From Blasia pusilla (Eukaryota > Marchantiophyta > Marchantiopsida > Blasiales): 64,000 bases of DNA. How positions within the stretch are numbered: position 1 is the stretch's first letter; every line of letters starts with the position of its first letter. Below are positions 35,722-47,500 of this stretch, piece by piece. The stretch is from the NCBI GenBank assembly GCA_050084515.1, contig CM114272.1:28768001-28832000 (forward strand). The letters run 5' to 3'. The notes beneath the pieces were generated by a model, which saw only the letters and a program-made list of their open reading frames with translations, was not told the origin of the DNA and did not search any database. Position numbers and translations under genes: made by a program.

Positions 35722-36401
35722 TACATGGTGAAGCAAATGACATAACTTATGATCGGGAAGCTTGGGCCAATAACACGTTGTAACTAGAAATGTTTAGTTG
35801 TTGCAATAAAGAATGCATGGATTTGGAGATTCGATGCTTTGATTGTGATTTTGAGTTTAGTAGTGCATGTCAATGAGTAGTTTTTCATATGCTTAGGATG
35901 TAAGTCAAGCAGGCCAAACAATGAGTATTTGAGGTGAGAGCTTGTATTCGGATAAGGCATCTAGATCAGGACCAAGTGTTGAAGTACTATCACTTGGACC
36001 CACCCTAACGTCAGCGGGGCAGATTAGTCTTTCTTGGGGTTTGTAGTGATCTCATTCATATTGCATAAGTGAATTTAGTGACTCGCCTAAGTAGAATACG
36101 AGTGACCCAAAAGTAGTACGAGTTGGCTAGGTAAACAGATGGTTGTTTACAAATAGTGAGTGAAGTGTTAGGTTGCAGACTTAGTTAGCTTATTTTGATA
36201 GTTAAGATTAGTTCTGCAAAAGTGGTCTAGGCTAATTGAAGTGAAGAAGCTAATAATTCTAAGTGCTACAAGCGACAACCTAACACTTAAGCCAAAAGCG
36301 GAATTGCGGGTTAGCTACCAAAACGCGATTCAGTGTTAAGGGGTCAGCTTCCCAGAACTTAACATTAAAAAAGGTTTGCGTTGATGAGGACATCAACCTT
36401 T
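35722..36401 (+). other. E2 3' untranslated region
   Basis: About 680 bp without open frames, closely similar to 57840-58519 of E3, so part of the element. Confidence 0.8.
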
Positions 36402-36416
36402 CTAAGGAGGGGTGAG
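36402..36416 (+). promoter_or_regulatory. Polypurine tract of E2
   Basis: Purine-rich TAAGGAGGGGTGAG ends exactly at the 3' LTR start; the E3 equivalent (58520-58532) is AAGGTGGGGTGAG. It primes plus-strand DNA synthesis. Confidence 0.75.
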
Positions 36417-36918
36417 TGTCACAACCCTCATAACCAAACAACACCAAATAGGTGCAAAGCGGAACATCAGAACTCAAGTGGACTCATTCTACGATGATTG
36501 CCCTTTGGAGAGGCTTTTGGAAAGGTCTCGTGGAAAAGTCCAAGAAATGAAACGCGAGACAAAGTTGTGCGTTTCATACATTAGTGGTTGTAATCAGGAA
36601 ACCTAGATCAAACACGAGCCAAGACTTGAAATGAGTTGAGTCTTGGAAGGTTGGTTGCCAAAGAGGTTTAGAACACGACTAGCGTTTGGGGAATTTGATT
36701 GTGTTTTGGACCATAAATTTTAGCTCCAAGATGAATTTTGGACAAGTAAGGAAACATTGGAAAGATTATCATGAGACGCTTCCAACGCACTAAAGATATC
36801 AACAAACGCATAAGTACACACTGAGATATTGGCAAAAAATGATAATGAAATTAATCGGGTTGAGGGCCAATTGGAGAGGCCCGAGTGTCTTTCCCTACAT
36901 ATAGGAAGTACTAGTAAG
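36417..36918 (+). repeat. 3' LTR of E2, truncated (502 bp of about 1030)
   Basis: Aligned with the 5' LTR from TGTCACAACCC to AGTACTAGTAAGGG, with an 18-bp internal deletion near 36905. It then stops matching at 36919. The missing half includes the LTR end. Confidence 0.85.
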
Positions 36919-38563
36919 GGTTACAAGTTGAGAGGTGTTTGTGAATAATCCTTATCCTGCGCCCGTCGAACTACATTTTCCTGCTTTAGTTTGGAGTCAT
37001 CGTGTTATATTCCAGCTCTGTTAGTTAGTCTTGGTTTGGGGATCGTAGGGTAGCAGTTTTCATCCGAGTACGGTGGGGTATGATCCAAGATCTGTGGCGA
37101 TCAGTATATTATAGATAATTGCACCAATAGTCTCGAGAATATTACGATGGTCTTGAGAATTTCTACCGATTTCGTTCGTCTGCTTTTGTACATGGTGAGC
37201 ACTGGAAGGCGATGGTTGCTGAACTCGAGAACGATTCGACTGTGTTGCCCATGAAATCATGTACTGGAGGGATGTATCCACGGTGACATTGAGTGTGAGG
37301 ATTGGAGTTGCAATTTGCGGAATTAAATCTTTAAAGATATATTTTCAGACGCAGGAGGAGGGGAAGCGTAACAGCATGACTGTACGAGTGCATGAGTGGC
37401 AGCGGCGGTGTCGAGGAGTGCGCATCTCTAGCTAACCCATCCAAAGCGATCTGCTGCAATCGATTTTCTATCGCATTTTATTCATCAGGCTTCAGGTATG
37501 TCAATCTGCCTTTTTGAAACCTCCTCCGGTCAACGATTTTAGCTTGCCTATCTACACGCTTATCTGCACGAAATATATTTTCTGATAGATTTTAGAAAGA
37601 ATATGTAGCTGTGCGCACCGCGAGTTCCAGCAGCTCCGCGTGATTTTGCAACCGAATCAAGATAGGTTAGAATCGTGTTCCAAGGGGTTCTCGTGTGCTA
37701 CATGAACTGCAATTGCGGTTGGCGGTACGTTTGTAGATCCGCGGGAAAGGAACACGTGTACTGCTTGGATCTTATAAACGCTGAGTGATCTTCAATCCAT
37801 ACTTTGCCCAGTATCTATTCTACTAATTGTGTGAACTGACGTTGTTCACTCTGTTCTTCGGATGTCGAAATCTAAAATGTTTTGGATCCACTGGAACGAG
37901 CTGTCTATAATTACCATATGAGCTGCGCTCACTATATCTGGCATAGGAAACAAACGACAAGAAGGGACATCGTCGACTCTCCCTCAATCCTGTGACAAAC
38001 AGATGCAGGAGATTGTCTGACAATCTTAGACCGGTTCGGAAAGATAGCTGAATAGTCAAGATAAAGCTGATCGACATGAGGTCCTCCGATCGTGAGCCGA
38101 GAATTTAGAGTATCGTAAGTTTTCTCTGTGCACAGTTAGTTTTTCACCATGTGGAGGTCTAGATGCATATTTGTGTGAATTTCCTGGCTTGCCCGAGCTC
38201 AATCCTGAATGACCTAATGCCGTTGGGCATGTTTCTATCCAATAGCACGAAAGAGTGGGCCATCTAAACTTGAAAGTTTTTCATTTATGTATGTAAAGTT
38301 CTTTTACTTGAAAGGAGGATCCAGTCTATCTGATTTGTCTGTCATGAGACGAATCGAACCGCACTTTGCGATAGATATATATAGCTAGCTTCTTTGGAAG
38401 GCTGTGGCCATATAATTCTGGACTGCTCATATGGATTAAAGACGATGATCTGATCTCTTCGACGATCGTTAGCACAGCTGGAAGTCTTTCGGATTACGTT
38501 TGTCTTTGGAAGACCTCACGAATGAAGCGTGGCCATTTTGGATTCATAGCAGGTAGCTGATCC
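36919..38563 (+). other. Upstream region of the purine permease gene; possible 5' UTR intron
   Basis: No domain-bearing open frame. A donor-like CAG|GTATGT at 37496 and an acceptor-like ATAGCAG ending at 38552, twelve bases before the ATG, could bound a 5' UTR intron of 1057 bp. This is inference from consensus only. Confidence 0.3.
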
Positions 38564-39799
38564 ATGGACCGTGTGAACCACAGCTGGCGTCACAATTCAC
38601 CCTCACTCGAAGGGCGAACAGGAGAGTCTCAGGGTATCGATCCTGTGTCGAATGATAATGAAATTGGAGTAACAGCGGATGAAAGTGAGGAGAAACTCCA
38701 GGCATCAACAGTGGATCGCGAAATCGAGGCCGGCCAGAAGGAGACGTCAATTATGAGAAGGCTAGCATCCTGGCGCCGAAATTACTTTAAGTGCAAGAAA
38801 TGGACTCATTGGGTGCTTCTCTTTCTCAGCTGCGCTGCGATGATGATTGCCCTTCCTGCGTCCAGCATTCTTACTCGTCTCTACTTCATCAACGGGGGGG
38901 GAAGTAAGTGGATACTATCGTGGTTGCCGCCGGCAGGATGGCCCATCACAGTCGGACTTCTCGTTGCGTTCTGCGTCATAGAAAGAGAGTATCCATCCTC
39001 CCTGACATGGGGTCTAACCCTCGCGTACGCAGTCCTCGGACTTTTGAGTGCCGCTGACAATTTGATGTTCGCGTGGGCGTACGCTTACCTTCCCGTATCC
39101 ACTGCCACAGTTGTGGCATCCACCTCTCTTCCATTCACCGCCATTTTCGCCTACTTTATAGTTGGACAGAAGTTCAACTACGCAATTTTTGATTCGATCG
39201 GAATCATGACCGCGTCGGCTGTAATTTTAGGTCTCGATTCAAACTCCGATCGTCAATTCGGAGTATCATCGTCCCAGTACCTCGTGGGATTTCTCCTCGA
39301 TATCGGAGCTTCCGCACTCCACGGACTCATCTTCGCTCTCTCAGAGCTCCTCTTCATCAAACTACTGGGAAGAAAGTCCTTTCGAGTGGTTCTGGAGTCT
39401 CAGGCTGCCATTTCCCTCTTCACGATGATCTTCACCACCATAGGGACCCTAGTGGCTGGTGACTTCGGGAAGATCCACGAAGAAGCTGGCAGATTCAAGG
39501 GCGGTCCGAGCGCTTATTACCAGGTGGTGGTCTGGGGAATTGTTTCCTTTCAGCTAGGGATTCTGGGAAGCGTCGGTTGTCTGTACTTGGCGAATGCCCT
39601 TCTAGCCGGAGTTCTGAATGCTGGCCGAGTGCCAGCTACGGCGATTGTGGCGGTCGTCTGTTTCAACGATCCCATGGGTGGCTTCAAAATTCTGTCGATC
39701 ATTCTTACTATGTGGAGCTTTGGGGCCTACACATGGGGAAGCATCACGTTGCGAAGCAGAAATACGGTGCAGACGATTCTACCCGGCAATCCTGGCTAG
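38564..39799 (+). CDS. Purine permease (PUP family), single coding exon
   Basis: Plant purine permeases are multi-pass membrane carriers of the drug/metabolite transporter superfamily that move adenine, cytokinins and related compounds across membranes. The 411-residue product has a hydrophilic N-terminus of about 80 residues, then about ten hydrophobic segments. Family blocks are visible: LPASSILTRLYFINGGGSKW near residue 103, LTWGLTLAYAVLGLLSAADN and LMFAWAYAYLPVSTATVVAS near 150-190, and FTAIFAYFIVGQKFN. The final third (VGCLYLANALLAGVLNA) completes the fold. The ATG lies in a good context (GATCCATGG). The length is slightly above the usual 350-390 because of the long N-terminal tail. No stop or frameshift is seen. 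Substrate cannot be told from sequence. Confidence 0.93.
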   Translation: MDRVNHSWRHNSPSLEGRTGESQGIDPVSNDNEIGVTADESEEKLQASTVDREIEAGQKETSIMRRLASWRRNYFKCKKWTHWVLLFLSCAAMMIALPASSILTRLYFINGGGSKWILSWLPPAGWPITVGLLVAFCVIEREYPSSLTWGLTLAYAVLGLLSAADNLMFAWAYAYLPVSTATVVASTSLPFTAIFAYFIVGQKFNYAIFDSIGIMTASAVILGLDSNSDRQFGVSSSQYLVGFLLDIGASALHGLIFALSELLFIKLLGRKSFRVVLESQAAISLFTMIFTTIGTLVAGDFGKIHEEAGRFKGGPSAYYQVVVWGIVSFQLGILGSVGCLYLANALLAGVLNAGRVPATAIVAVVCFNDPMGGFKILSIILTMWSFGAYTWGSITLRSRNTVQTILPGNPG

Positions 39800-42530
39800 C
39801 ATTATAACGTAGGAACCAAGACTTCCACAAACTTCATTTGCGCTATGTTCAATCTTCAAAGTGTTGTGGCCGTTTTTCAACATGCTTAGGACCGTTATAA
39901 CATTTCAGTGATAAATATACAATACTTGAGCTCTAGCCTAGCTTGAGCATAACCATACACATTGAGCATCCATGAAATCAAGACTTTCCGCACCCGTTGT
40001 GTTCTCTGCGGGACCAATCTGAGGGTACGTCACTTCTTTCGTCGATGTTGTATTTTTCCCGACTAGAGCCGACAGTTGGAGGCCTTCCTTTCAGGTACGT
40101 TTTGGGATAATTAGTTTCATGTGTTCCATAAGCTCACACTTCACAAACCACAGAGACCTGCAGATGGAAACTGGACGAGAAAAGCAGTCGTACTACTGTT
40201 TGTGACATATTTCACTGTACCCAAGGAAACGTACCCAACGTATTTAATGACAATCGGGTGTCAGACGATTGATGAGTAAGACGTTCTAACTCCTGCCCTC
40301 TTTAGCCCTAATATTTGGAACTTATGACAATCTTGTAACTCTTTTTCCCCGAGAAACTCCAATTGAAATCTAATTTGACATCTTGTCTTATCTTCAACAC
40401 AGGCACCAGGACATTTCTTTATTTATTAACAAAGATTAAAGATCACAAGTACTGACAAATTGATTTTATACCCGCATATTACTCAGGTGGCATGCTCAGG
40501 ATCGATCACAAGCTAGAATATTGATACACAGTATTCACAGCCATACAATATGATGGATTATAAGGACACTGACAGTTCATCTTGAATCGCCAGCATTTCA
40601 GAGACGAACTGAAAATCGACGTTTGAAAGTGCCAACACAAACCACCATATCACTTAGAAATGTGTGCATCACACGATTGCGGATGCTATTCGGGGTAAGA
40701 AATGCAGAGGAAGTCTCTTGATTGCTCGTCCAACAGCATGGTCAGCTGATTCAGCCCAGTAAGCTTATCGTAGCAGCTGCCTTCAGAGGAAAACCGTATA
40801 CGAGTCCGAATCAGCCGAAGCCGTATTAATGATACTTTCTTACACGCAGCTACAGCCCCCGACGCTAATTTAACTCTCTTCCGTCCAGAAACTATGGTAA
40901 TTGTTGAAGATTAATATGAAAATAGGAACCCTCAATCGTTTCAAAGGTGCAAGCTGGATCTGAACCCTCACTAGTTTCCAATCGCGAGACGTATATTAAT
41001 CGATGTGAATTCAGTTTTAAGAGATCACTGCGTATATACCAATCACAAGCTGCTGAGTGAAGAACCAATCGGGAGAGTTGCAGGCCGCGAGCACCGATGA
41101 CGGGGGGCTTAAGATATCTTCACATTTTCACGCTTCGAGAAACCTATTAGGTTTTAATTTCTACTTCCGCCCAGACGACATGTCTTCCCACCTGGAATTC
41201 ACTGACAGTATTTCATGTGCGTGATAACGTCTGCGAATCTTTACGCTGTGGGATATGCAACAGCCAACTTGAAGTATTTTCTCCATGCTATGTTGACTTC
41301 AGATCTATTAAAATGTACTCTAGCTTCTCTGATGCAGGAGCCCTGTCCATTTCTGGTCCATTGGCGAAAACATACAGAATGACGTGAAAGAAATGTCGTT
41401 TCAAGAATTCGAAGCGCTCTCCATTGATAGCAATAATGGAACCGATATAAGTGCGACCGTAAACCTCTGCCCATTCATCTACTACTGCTACTGTAAGAGC
41501 TTCTTCTTGACAATCGATCCCAGATATCTTAGTGTTTTAATGCCCTCATTCTCCAATTTGCGGCCACAGTTTTGATGATTCATCTCTCTCGTCTCTCTAC
41601 ACTCATGACCCGACGAGGAATTCACGCATCAATTTCTCCGTCGAGGAGCTTCATGTGTCGATAAATCGTTCACGTCCGCTTCCTATGTGTTCATAGATGT
41701 GTAGATGGCGCATTTTGTCAACGTAGCTGAACTCAAAATCCTCCCGCGCAGGAGATCGCGGTTCTATGCACGGACCCACAGTGGGGGCGGTACTGTCCAG
41801 GGAATGGGAATGTTGAAACATGCGACTGAAGGTAGGAGTCATTTCGTATCAATCAATCACATCTCTTATCTGTCACTTCTCATTAGCATGAATGACTACT
41901 TATAAGGAGGGAGTCACTAAGAAGTGAAGTGAGTACAAGGAAGCAAAGCGTATAAATAGAGCTCAGATATTTAGAGAGAGGACCCAGATTGTGCATGCGT
42001 GCCTGGTAGTTGCTGTTATATGCGGCTTTCTTCTGATGTAAGTTGAGAGTTTTCTCCTTACTACGTGCAGAAAGAAATACCTTTGGGGCGCTCACCTTGA
42101 GAGCCACTCTTGTGTGGGTAGAGTAGCTTTGTGGGTTGCATATATTCACAGGTCTGCAGGAACAAGGGCTGCTTTTCACAGGAAAATCCATGCTCTAGAG
42201 AAGAAAGCTCTTCGTCTGAAGTTCCCCGTTAAACATGAAGAAAATCTACGCCTTGATCTCAGAGAATGTTCTTTCTTGGAGAGTTCAGAGTGAAATCTGG
42301 TCTTGAAGCTGCCCGCCGAATGCGGAGCCAAGCACACATGTGTTCTGTAATCAAGAACACAATTTTTTACTAGAAATCAATTCATGCATTAACTCTTCAG
42401 TGACAGAGCTACAGCTTTTCATTCGTTTCATCGCACGTGTTGATCGTCGATGAAGCAATTCTCTATCTCCAACTTTACGGAGAGGTCTATGGTCACATGG
42501 CTGGCTGGGACAGACGATACTTTAAGAGAA
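39800..42530. other. Purine permease 3' flank, no further gene recognised
   Basis: Mixed composition, open frames under 105 codons, none with a recognisable domain. The first few hundred bases are presumably 3' UTR. Confidence 0.5.
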
Positions 42531-42670
42531 CACTCTTAGTTTACAATGTGTAAAATAAGAGTGGAAATGCAGTACACTCTTATGGAAATGCAGTACAGTC
42601 TTATTTTACAATAAGATCATCTTATTTTGCCATGGCCACTGGCAAAATAAGATGCCTCCACATGGCCACT
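42531..42670. repeat. Hairpin cluster with 21-bp direct duplication
   Basis: A 15-bp-arm hairpin (42531-42545 with 42549-42563, one mismatch) is followed by a 21-bp direct repeat beginning TGGAAATGCAGTAC (42562 and 42583). A perfect 15-bp-arm hairpin CATCTTATTTTGCCA (42618-42632 with 42640-42654) comes next, and CATGGCCACT is then repeated (42631 and 42661). The arms share a TCTTATTTT core. Confidence 0.85.
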
Positions 42671-43899
42671 GCAGGCAGAACGCTCTGATTAGTACACTCT
42701 CATTCCTGCAGAGTGTGAATGATGATTGTAGGATTTCAGTTCATTGCTTGGTCGCTCGAAAGGAAGAATTCGTGGCGTACAGACATCTTCTGGCAATTGA
42801 TCAGCTGATCTATCCTGATTCAAGAGAGAAACTCGGTTTTTGAGGAAACCACAGCAGTTCACGGGAGATTCTTCCTCCTGTTCCCCTCGCCCTTCAGCGC
42901 CGAGAGCTCCGGCCCGAGTCTTCCGGTGGATCCGATTCTGTTCTACGAATTGCGCGTCTTTTTCCAAAGGGGAACAAACAGTTCAGCGACTGTTCTACAA
43001 TGTACAGACATCGGACGTCCACAGAACTTGATCCACATTGCTATCCTCTCGACGGAACTACACAGGGAACTCGACAACAATGGCAGTTCCCCTCCTCCGC
43101 ATCGGTCATTGATCCTGTCGGCCTCGAGCAAACATGAAATCCTCAGCCTAGGGCCAAATTATATCGCATGTAATATGGTCATGGTGAGTCCCATCGAAGA
43201 TTGCAGATGTTCCCTACTTCATTTCGGACGAAGCTTACTGGCCCCGAAGTGAGCAGAGAGTCTGAGAGACAGTCTACATGCCCCGGACTTCGGCACTCAA
43301 GTAACGATCCTCATTTTCCAACTCCAACACTGACGAATCATAACCATTTGCATGAATGCTAGCCAGATATAGCTCCATTAGTCTTCTCCCTACTTGAATA
43401 CGGACTCATCGCCATCACTGGTACGAATGCTAGAGAGAGATAGCTTATTATAATTCTTGTCACGAACTAAAGCAAAAGTCCCTCGGACATGCGGATATGG
43501 GTATGGGTGGGTCGGGTCGGTTGCGTCCTGTCTCGGCAGAGGACCCCGAACTTCTAAACGCACCTACGTTCAAACTTCAAAGTAGGCTTCGGCAAAATAT
43601 AGAACTTTCCGCATGAAAATTTGATCGATCCAAGGACCTGGGACTTCTTGTGCCGTACGAACAAAGAAAGTCCCCATAAATTCTCACCCGTCTGGCGTAC
43701 TTTCAGCCATAGTCCGGGCAGTTTTTCATAGCCCGTACCCGTAAGTTAGGATTTCCGGCTGGTTTTTATGATACTTTTATAAAGAAACCCCAGTTTTTTG
43801 CCGACTAGTTTTAAACGAATTCGAAATTTATGATCCACGGTTACTAGTAACCGGATTACTCGTAACCGTAACTGCGGATCTTCATTTGAATCATTTGAT
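42671..43899. other. No gene recognised
   Basis: Short open frames only (up to about 108 codons at 42926-43252) with no recognisable domain. A GGTTACTAGTAACC palindrome lies at 43839-43852, and a GGGTATGGGTGGGTCGGG stretch near 43500. Confidence 0.4.
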
Positions 43900-44512
43900 G
43901 AAGGAGTTTGAGGTGGTGGTAGCGGATGTTGTAGCGACGGATCTTATGCGGGAGGCGGTGCGAGTCCAAGTGGTGGCATAGGGGAAATTCCTACAAGGAG
44001 TGGCGGCGGCCGCAGTAAAGAAGATCCAAATTTATGGTCGATTTCATGACGGACATTGATTTATCCCCTAGCCATTGAGATGTACGGGACTATGGGGGAG
44101 AGGTTTGACTTGTTCCTTACGGATTGCGCCCATCAACCAGTCGAAAAATAGGTTGTCCTTAGCCACTACGATACTTTATTGTAGGCAATAGAAACCTATT
44201 GCCTACAATAAAGCTATGGAAACCTATTGGTTTCCATAGCTTTGCAGCGTGCCCAGGCAAATGGGCTTTTGCTACGGGCTCAGGCAGTTGGAGACGCCAA
44301 TGCTAGAGGCCCACTTAGTAGTAACCATAGTTCTCTAGGTGCTGTTGATATTGTTTCTATTGTTGGTGATTTTGGTCGTTAGGGGGGAGGCCCCCTTTTG
44401 TCTCTTCGGGGCCGGTTTTGGCCCGCGGGTTTTTTGGCTCTCTATGGCCCCCCTCCTTTGTATCCCGATGGGTTTTCCATCCAAATTTCTATTAAAGTTT
44501 ATATTTCCTTTT
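43900..44512 (+). pseudogene. LINE-like relic: C-terminal ORF fragment and 3' tail
   Basis: Interrupted plus-strand frames read PLAIEMYGTMGERFDLFLTD (about 44065-44130) and then LQRAQANGLLLRAQAVGD and SLGAVDIVSIVGDFGR up to a TAG at about 44382. This resembles the C-terminal tail of plant non-LTR reverse-transcriptase proteins, from memory of that pattern. A GC-rich and pyrimidine-rich tail follows, with TTTGTATCCCGATGGGTTTT and an AAAGTTTATATTT end; a similar tail occurs at about 53100-53215. A double hairpin (44174-44243) interrupts the frame. Identity as LINE is tentative. Confidence 0.4.
44174..44243. repeat. Two fused perfect hairpins (18- and 15-bp arms)
   Basis: Hairpin 1: CTTTATTGTAGGCAATAG at 44174-44191, loop AAAC, complement 44196-44213. 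Hairpin 2: 44210-44224, loop TATT, complement 44229-44243. They share four bases (44210-44213). The phrase GAAACCTATTG occurs in both. Confidence 0.95.
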
Positions 44513-47500
44513 GACTAGGGTCGTAAAAACAACTGAATCAGCTCCCTTTTTGAGTCAGCTTTGACAAGTGACATAAAAGCTCTTACAAGTTTCTAACTAC
44601 TTGACCGTGCTGTGAGTTACATTGTAGCTCTATGGGAAAGTTCGGAACAAATGGCCCCCATATGACGGCTGTGGCATCATATGGCGGCCATTTGTTCGCC
44701 TAATTTAAAAGAACTCATTGGTTTTTCTCTCCATTTTGACAACCATTCAATCCTTAAATAAACCGACAGGAGTAAATTTTTTAATCACTTTTTGTAGACT
44801 TTTTAATCATTTATTTTTCTAACCACTTCGTCACGTTAAACCTTTGTAATTTTTTAATGTGTTTTGAAGAATATGATCAACTTTCCTTTCAGACAAATTT
44901 ATATGTTTGGGCTTGATCTTGTTATGTCCAAGATTATAAGTCTCAATCCAATGAGGTACATGATTCTTCGTGTTTGACACCCATACCATTTGGGATTTCA
45001 TATTCTTTTTTATTGTAAGTCATAACAAGTGGCTCAATGTAGTTGTCCGAAAAATTCAAAATTTGGAGTTTCCTATTCCTATTATAATTATAATTGAAGG
45101 AAGGAGATATTAATAATTTTGTCTCAAAATGTGCCAATATGTTTTTGGTTACCTCATTATAAATTATTTTAAAATCCAATAAAATTATAGACTTAGAAAT
45201 TTTCAACTATTTATAAAAAAATAGTTACTTTAGCCGTACTCAATACCAAAATGTTTCCATTTAAGAAACCAATACATCACACAATCCATCGTGTTTAATA
45301 GTGTAAATGTATTCTCGGCTTCTTAAGACAACATGGATCTTCCTAAAAGAGCAAAAAAATATGTGTACAAAAAGTGCTCTATGTTTTCCTTTCTTAAGAA
45401 ATGTGTGAAGTAACCAAAAATTAAAGGAAAATAAATAAAAAATTAAAAAAATTTATAAGTGAGTGGGAATAGATTACATAAGTTTTCATGACAACATTTT
45501 CTCTAAGTTTAATGATAATAAGAAAGTGAAAAATAGTAAAATTAATGGCTAGACATTACTAATTTTAGCGATTGAAAAGACGTTGTTGGCATATAAGTAC
45601 CAATTTATTATTAATACTTCCAATATAAAGATTGAAAATCTCCGGATCATTCTTTTCTACTTTCAAGGAAACTTTTAGCTCTCTTTTTACAAGATATCTC
45701 AATCTTCTAATTGTAATGTAGATTAAAATTGTAAATGTGAAAAAGAAGATACTACATTTGAGAATGATGAACGTTTTAGAACTTTAAATGATGAAGGATC
45801 TTAGAAAGTTGAGGAGAATAGGTTGGGGGTTGCTTATCTCGTCATCCATTAATGTCTCACCAACCACTAGTATTTTTGTCAAATTCATTTGAGGCTAATA
45901 ATAGTGTAGCCCATGGAGTTGTTTTTGTTTGCTTGTTGATATTTCTCGACTCCTTGGGATGTTATTTCCTTTCTTTGTCCTCTTGTGAGGTTTGTTATTA
46001 TAATGAAGTGGATAATAATTAGGATACACGACTAAGAGTCTTTGCTCATAGCTTTAGTGTTCCTTGTTTCCCAGCAAAATATAAAGAAGATAGCATAGCT
46101 TGGAATCTGTTGCAACATTCCAAAGCCTTTCCTCTTTGGTTGAAACCTAATGCATTTGCAAATGTTTTTTTCTTATTGAAAATATTTTTTTGAAATATTT
46201 CAAAATTTGCAAAGTGCTATATGATTCTAATAGCATCTTTACAAAGATAGGATCCAAAACTAAATATTATCCATTCCTGTAGGAAATTATCACTTGTTAG
46301 GTGTACCACCACCTTGGAAACTTTAATTTAAATGCAAAATGAGAACTATAATACAAGACCTTTCACAATCCTCTATAGCTAATGTTAGATGGATATATTA
46401 CTAGAGTATTATCTCAACCCACATAAGCTTTTCTTTTCTTTTTCTTTCCTTTTTCTTATGTAGGCATGTGTGATGCAAGGATTTGAATTAAGGGTCGGAA
46501 TTTATTTTTTAAATTCTCAAGTGCTACTTTAAATTAATTTGAGCAATAGGACGAATCCTATTGATTAAAAATGCCAAGTGTTATGAGAAAAGGAATTTGC
46601 AAAATGAAAATACACAATAATAATTATACAAACCCATCCAAATGCACATGTCATTAAAAACAGTATTATTAATGTATTTTCAAATTTATTTTCACTAAAT
46701 TAAAAAAACTCTAACTACTAAAAGATAATGAGGAGAAATAATAGACTTCCACTAAAGTGGGTTTGATTTCCCGAAGCTATAAGTAAAAGCCGAAGGGCTC
46801 CCTTTGCGAGAATTACCTGACCCAACCTACACTTTCAACGTACCGTGCAGTCGTTACCCACGGTCTAAGGACAGCGTCAGAGGATGTCTTACAACTATCT
46901 CGGGGAGAAAGCAGTGCACCCGTCCATAGCTTCAGATGAAGATAGCTAGCAGGCGTCCACTTACAGTGAGTTGCTAAATGACGGGACAACCTTTGATCGG
47001 GCCGCAACAAGACATGCTTACATTCGCGCAAAAGAAGGGGATATCAGTCGGCATCAGTCGAACATTCTCCCCGACAAAGAGATGCATTAGAGTCCGGCGT
47101 CTACTTGTGGGCGCATTCAGTTCAGTTGCTTGTTTCCTTCCCTCTTATATCATATCCGTGGAATCCCGTCGTCATGCCGTCATAATTGAAGCGTCAGAGT
47201 CCTCGTTTCACTCTCCCGTGAAACAGCAGGCGATGTAATCGGTCGGGAAACAAGGAGGGTGCTCAGCACAGCTGAAAGGAAGCGCATGGATGACCACAGT
47301 ACAGTACAAATCATACTAAAAGACAGAGCAGTGCAACTCATGGGGGAAAACTGTGCAAGCGAGGAGGGCATAGTCTTCCAGTGGACCTCCTCCACGCGCA
47401 TAATCCCGGCGGAATCATAGCTTGCGCACTCCGGAGCTATGGCACAACATCATAGATTCCTCTCTCCGAAGCTATGGAGTCGCTTTCGAGTCAGGTCTGG

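Larger units (their letters stand above)
30064..36918 (+). mobile_element. Chromodomain Ty3/gypsy element E2 (chromovirus), 3' LTR truncated
   Basis: 5' LTR 30064-31093, initiator-Met primer site 31096-31107, gag, PR-RT-RH-INT with a C-terminal chromodomain, polypurine tract 36402-36416, and 502 bp of 3' LTR. The two LTRs look about 85-90% alike by eye over the shared part, indicating an old insertion. Numerous stops and frameshifts make it defective. Its closest relative here is E3 at 54171-59547. Because the 3' LTR is cut, the target duplication cannot be read. Confidence 0.92.
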
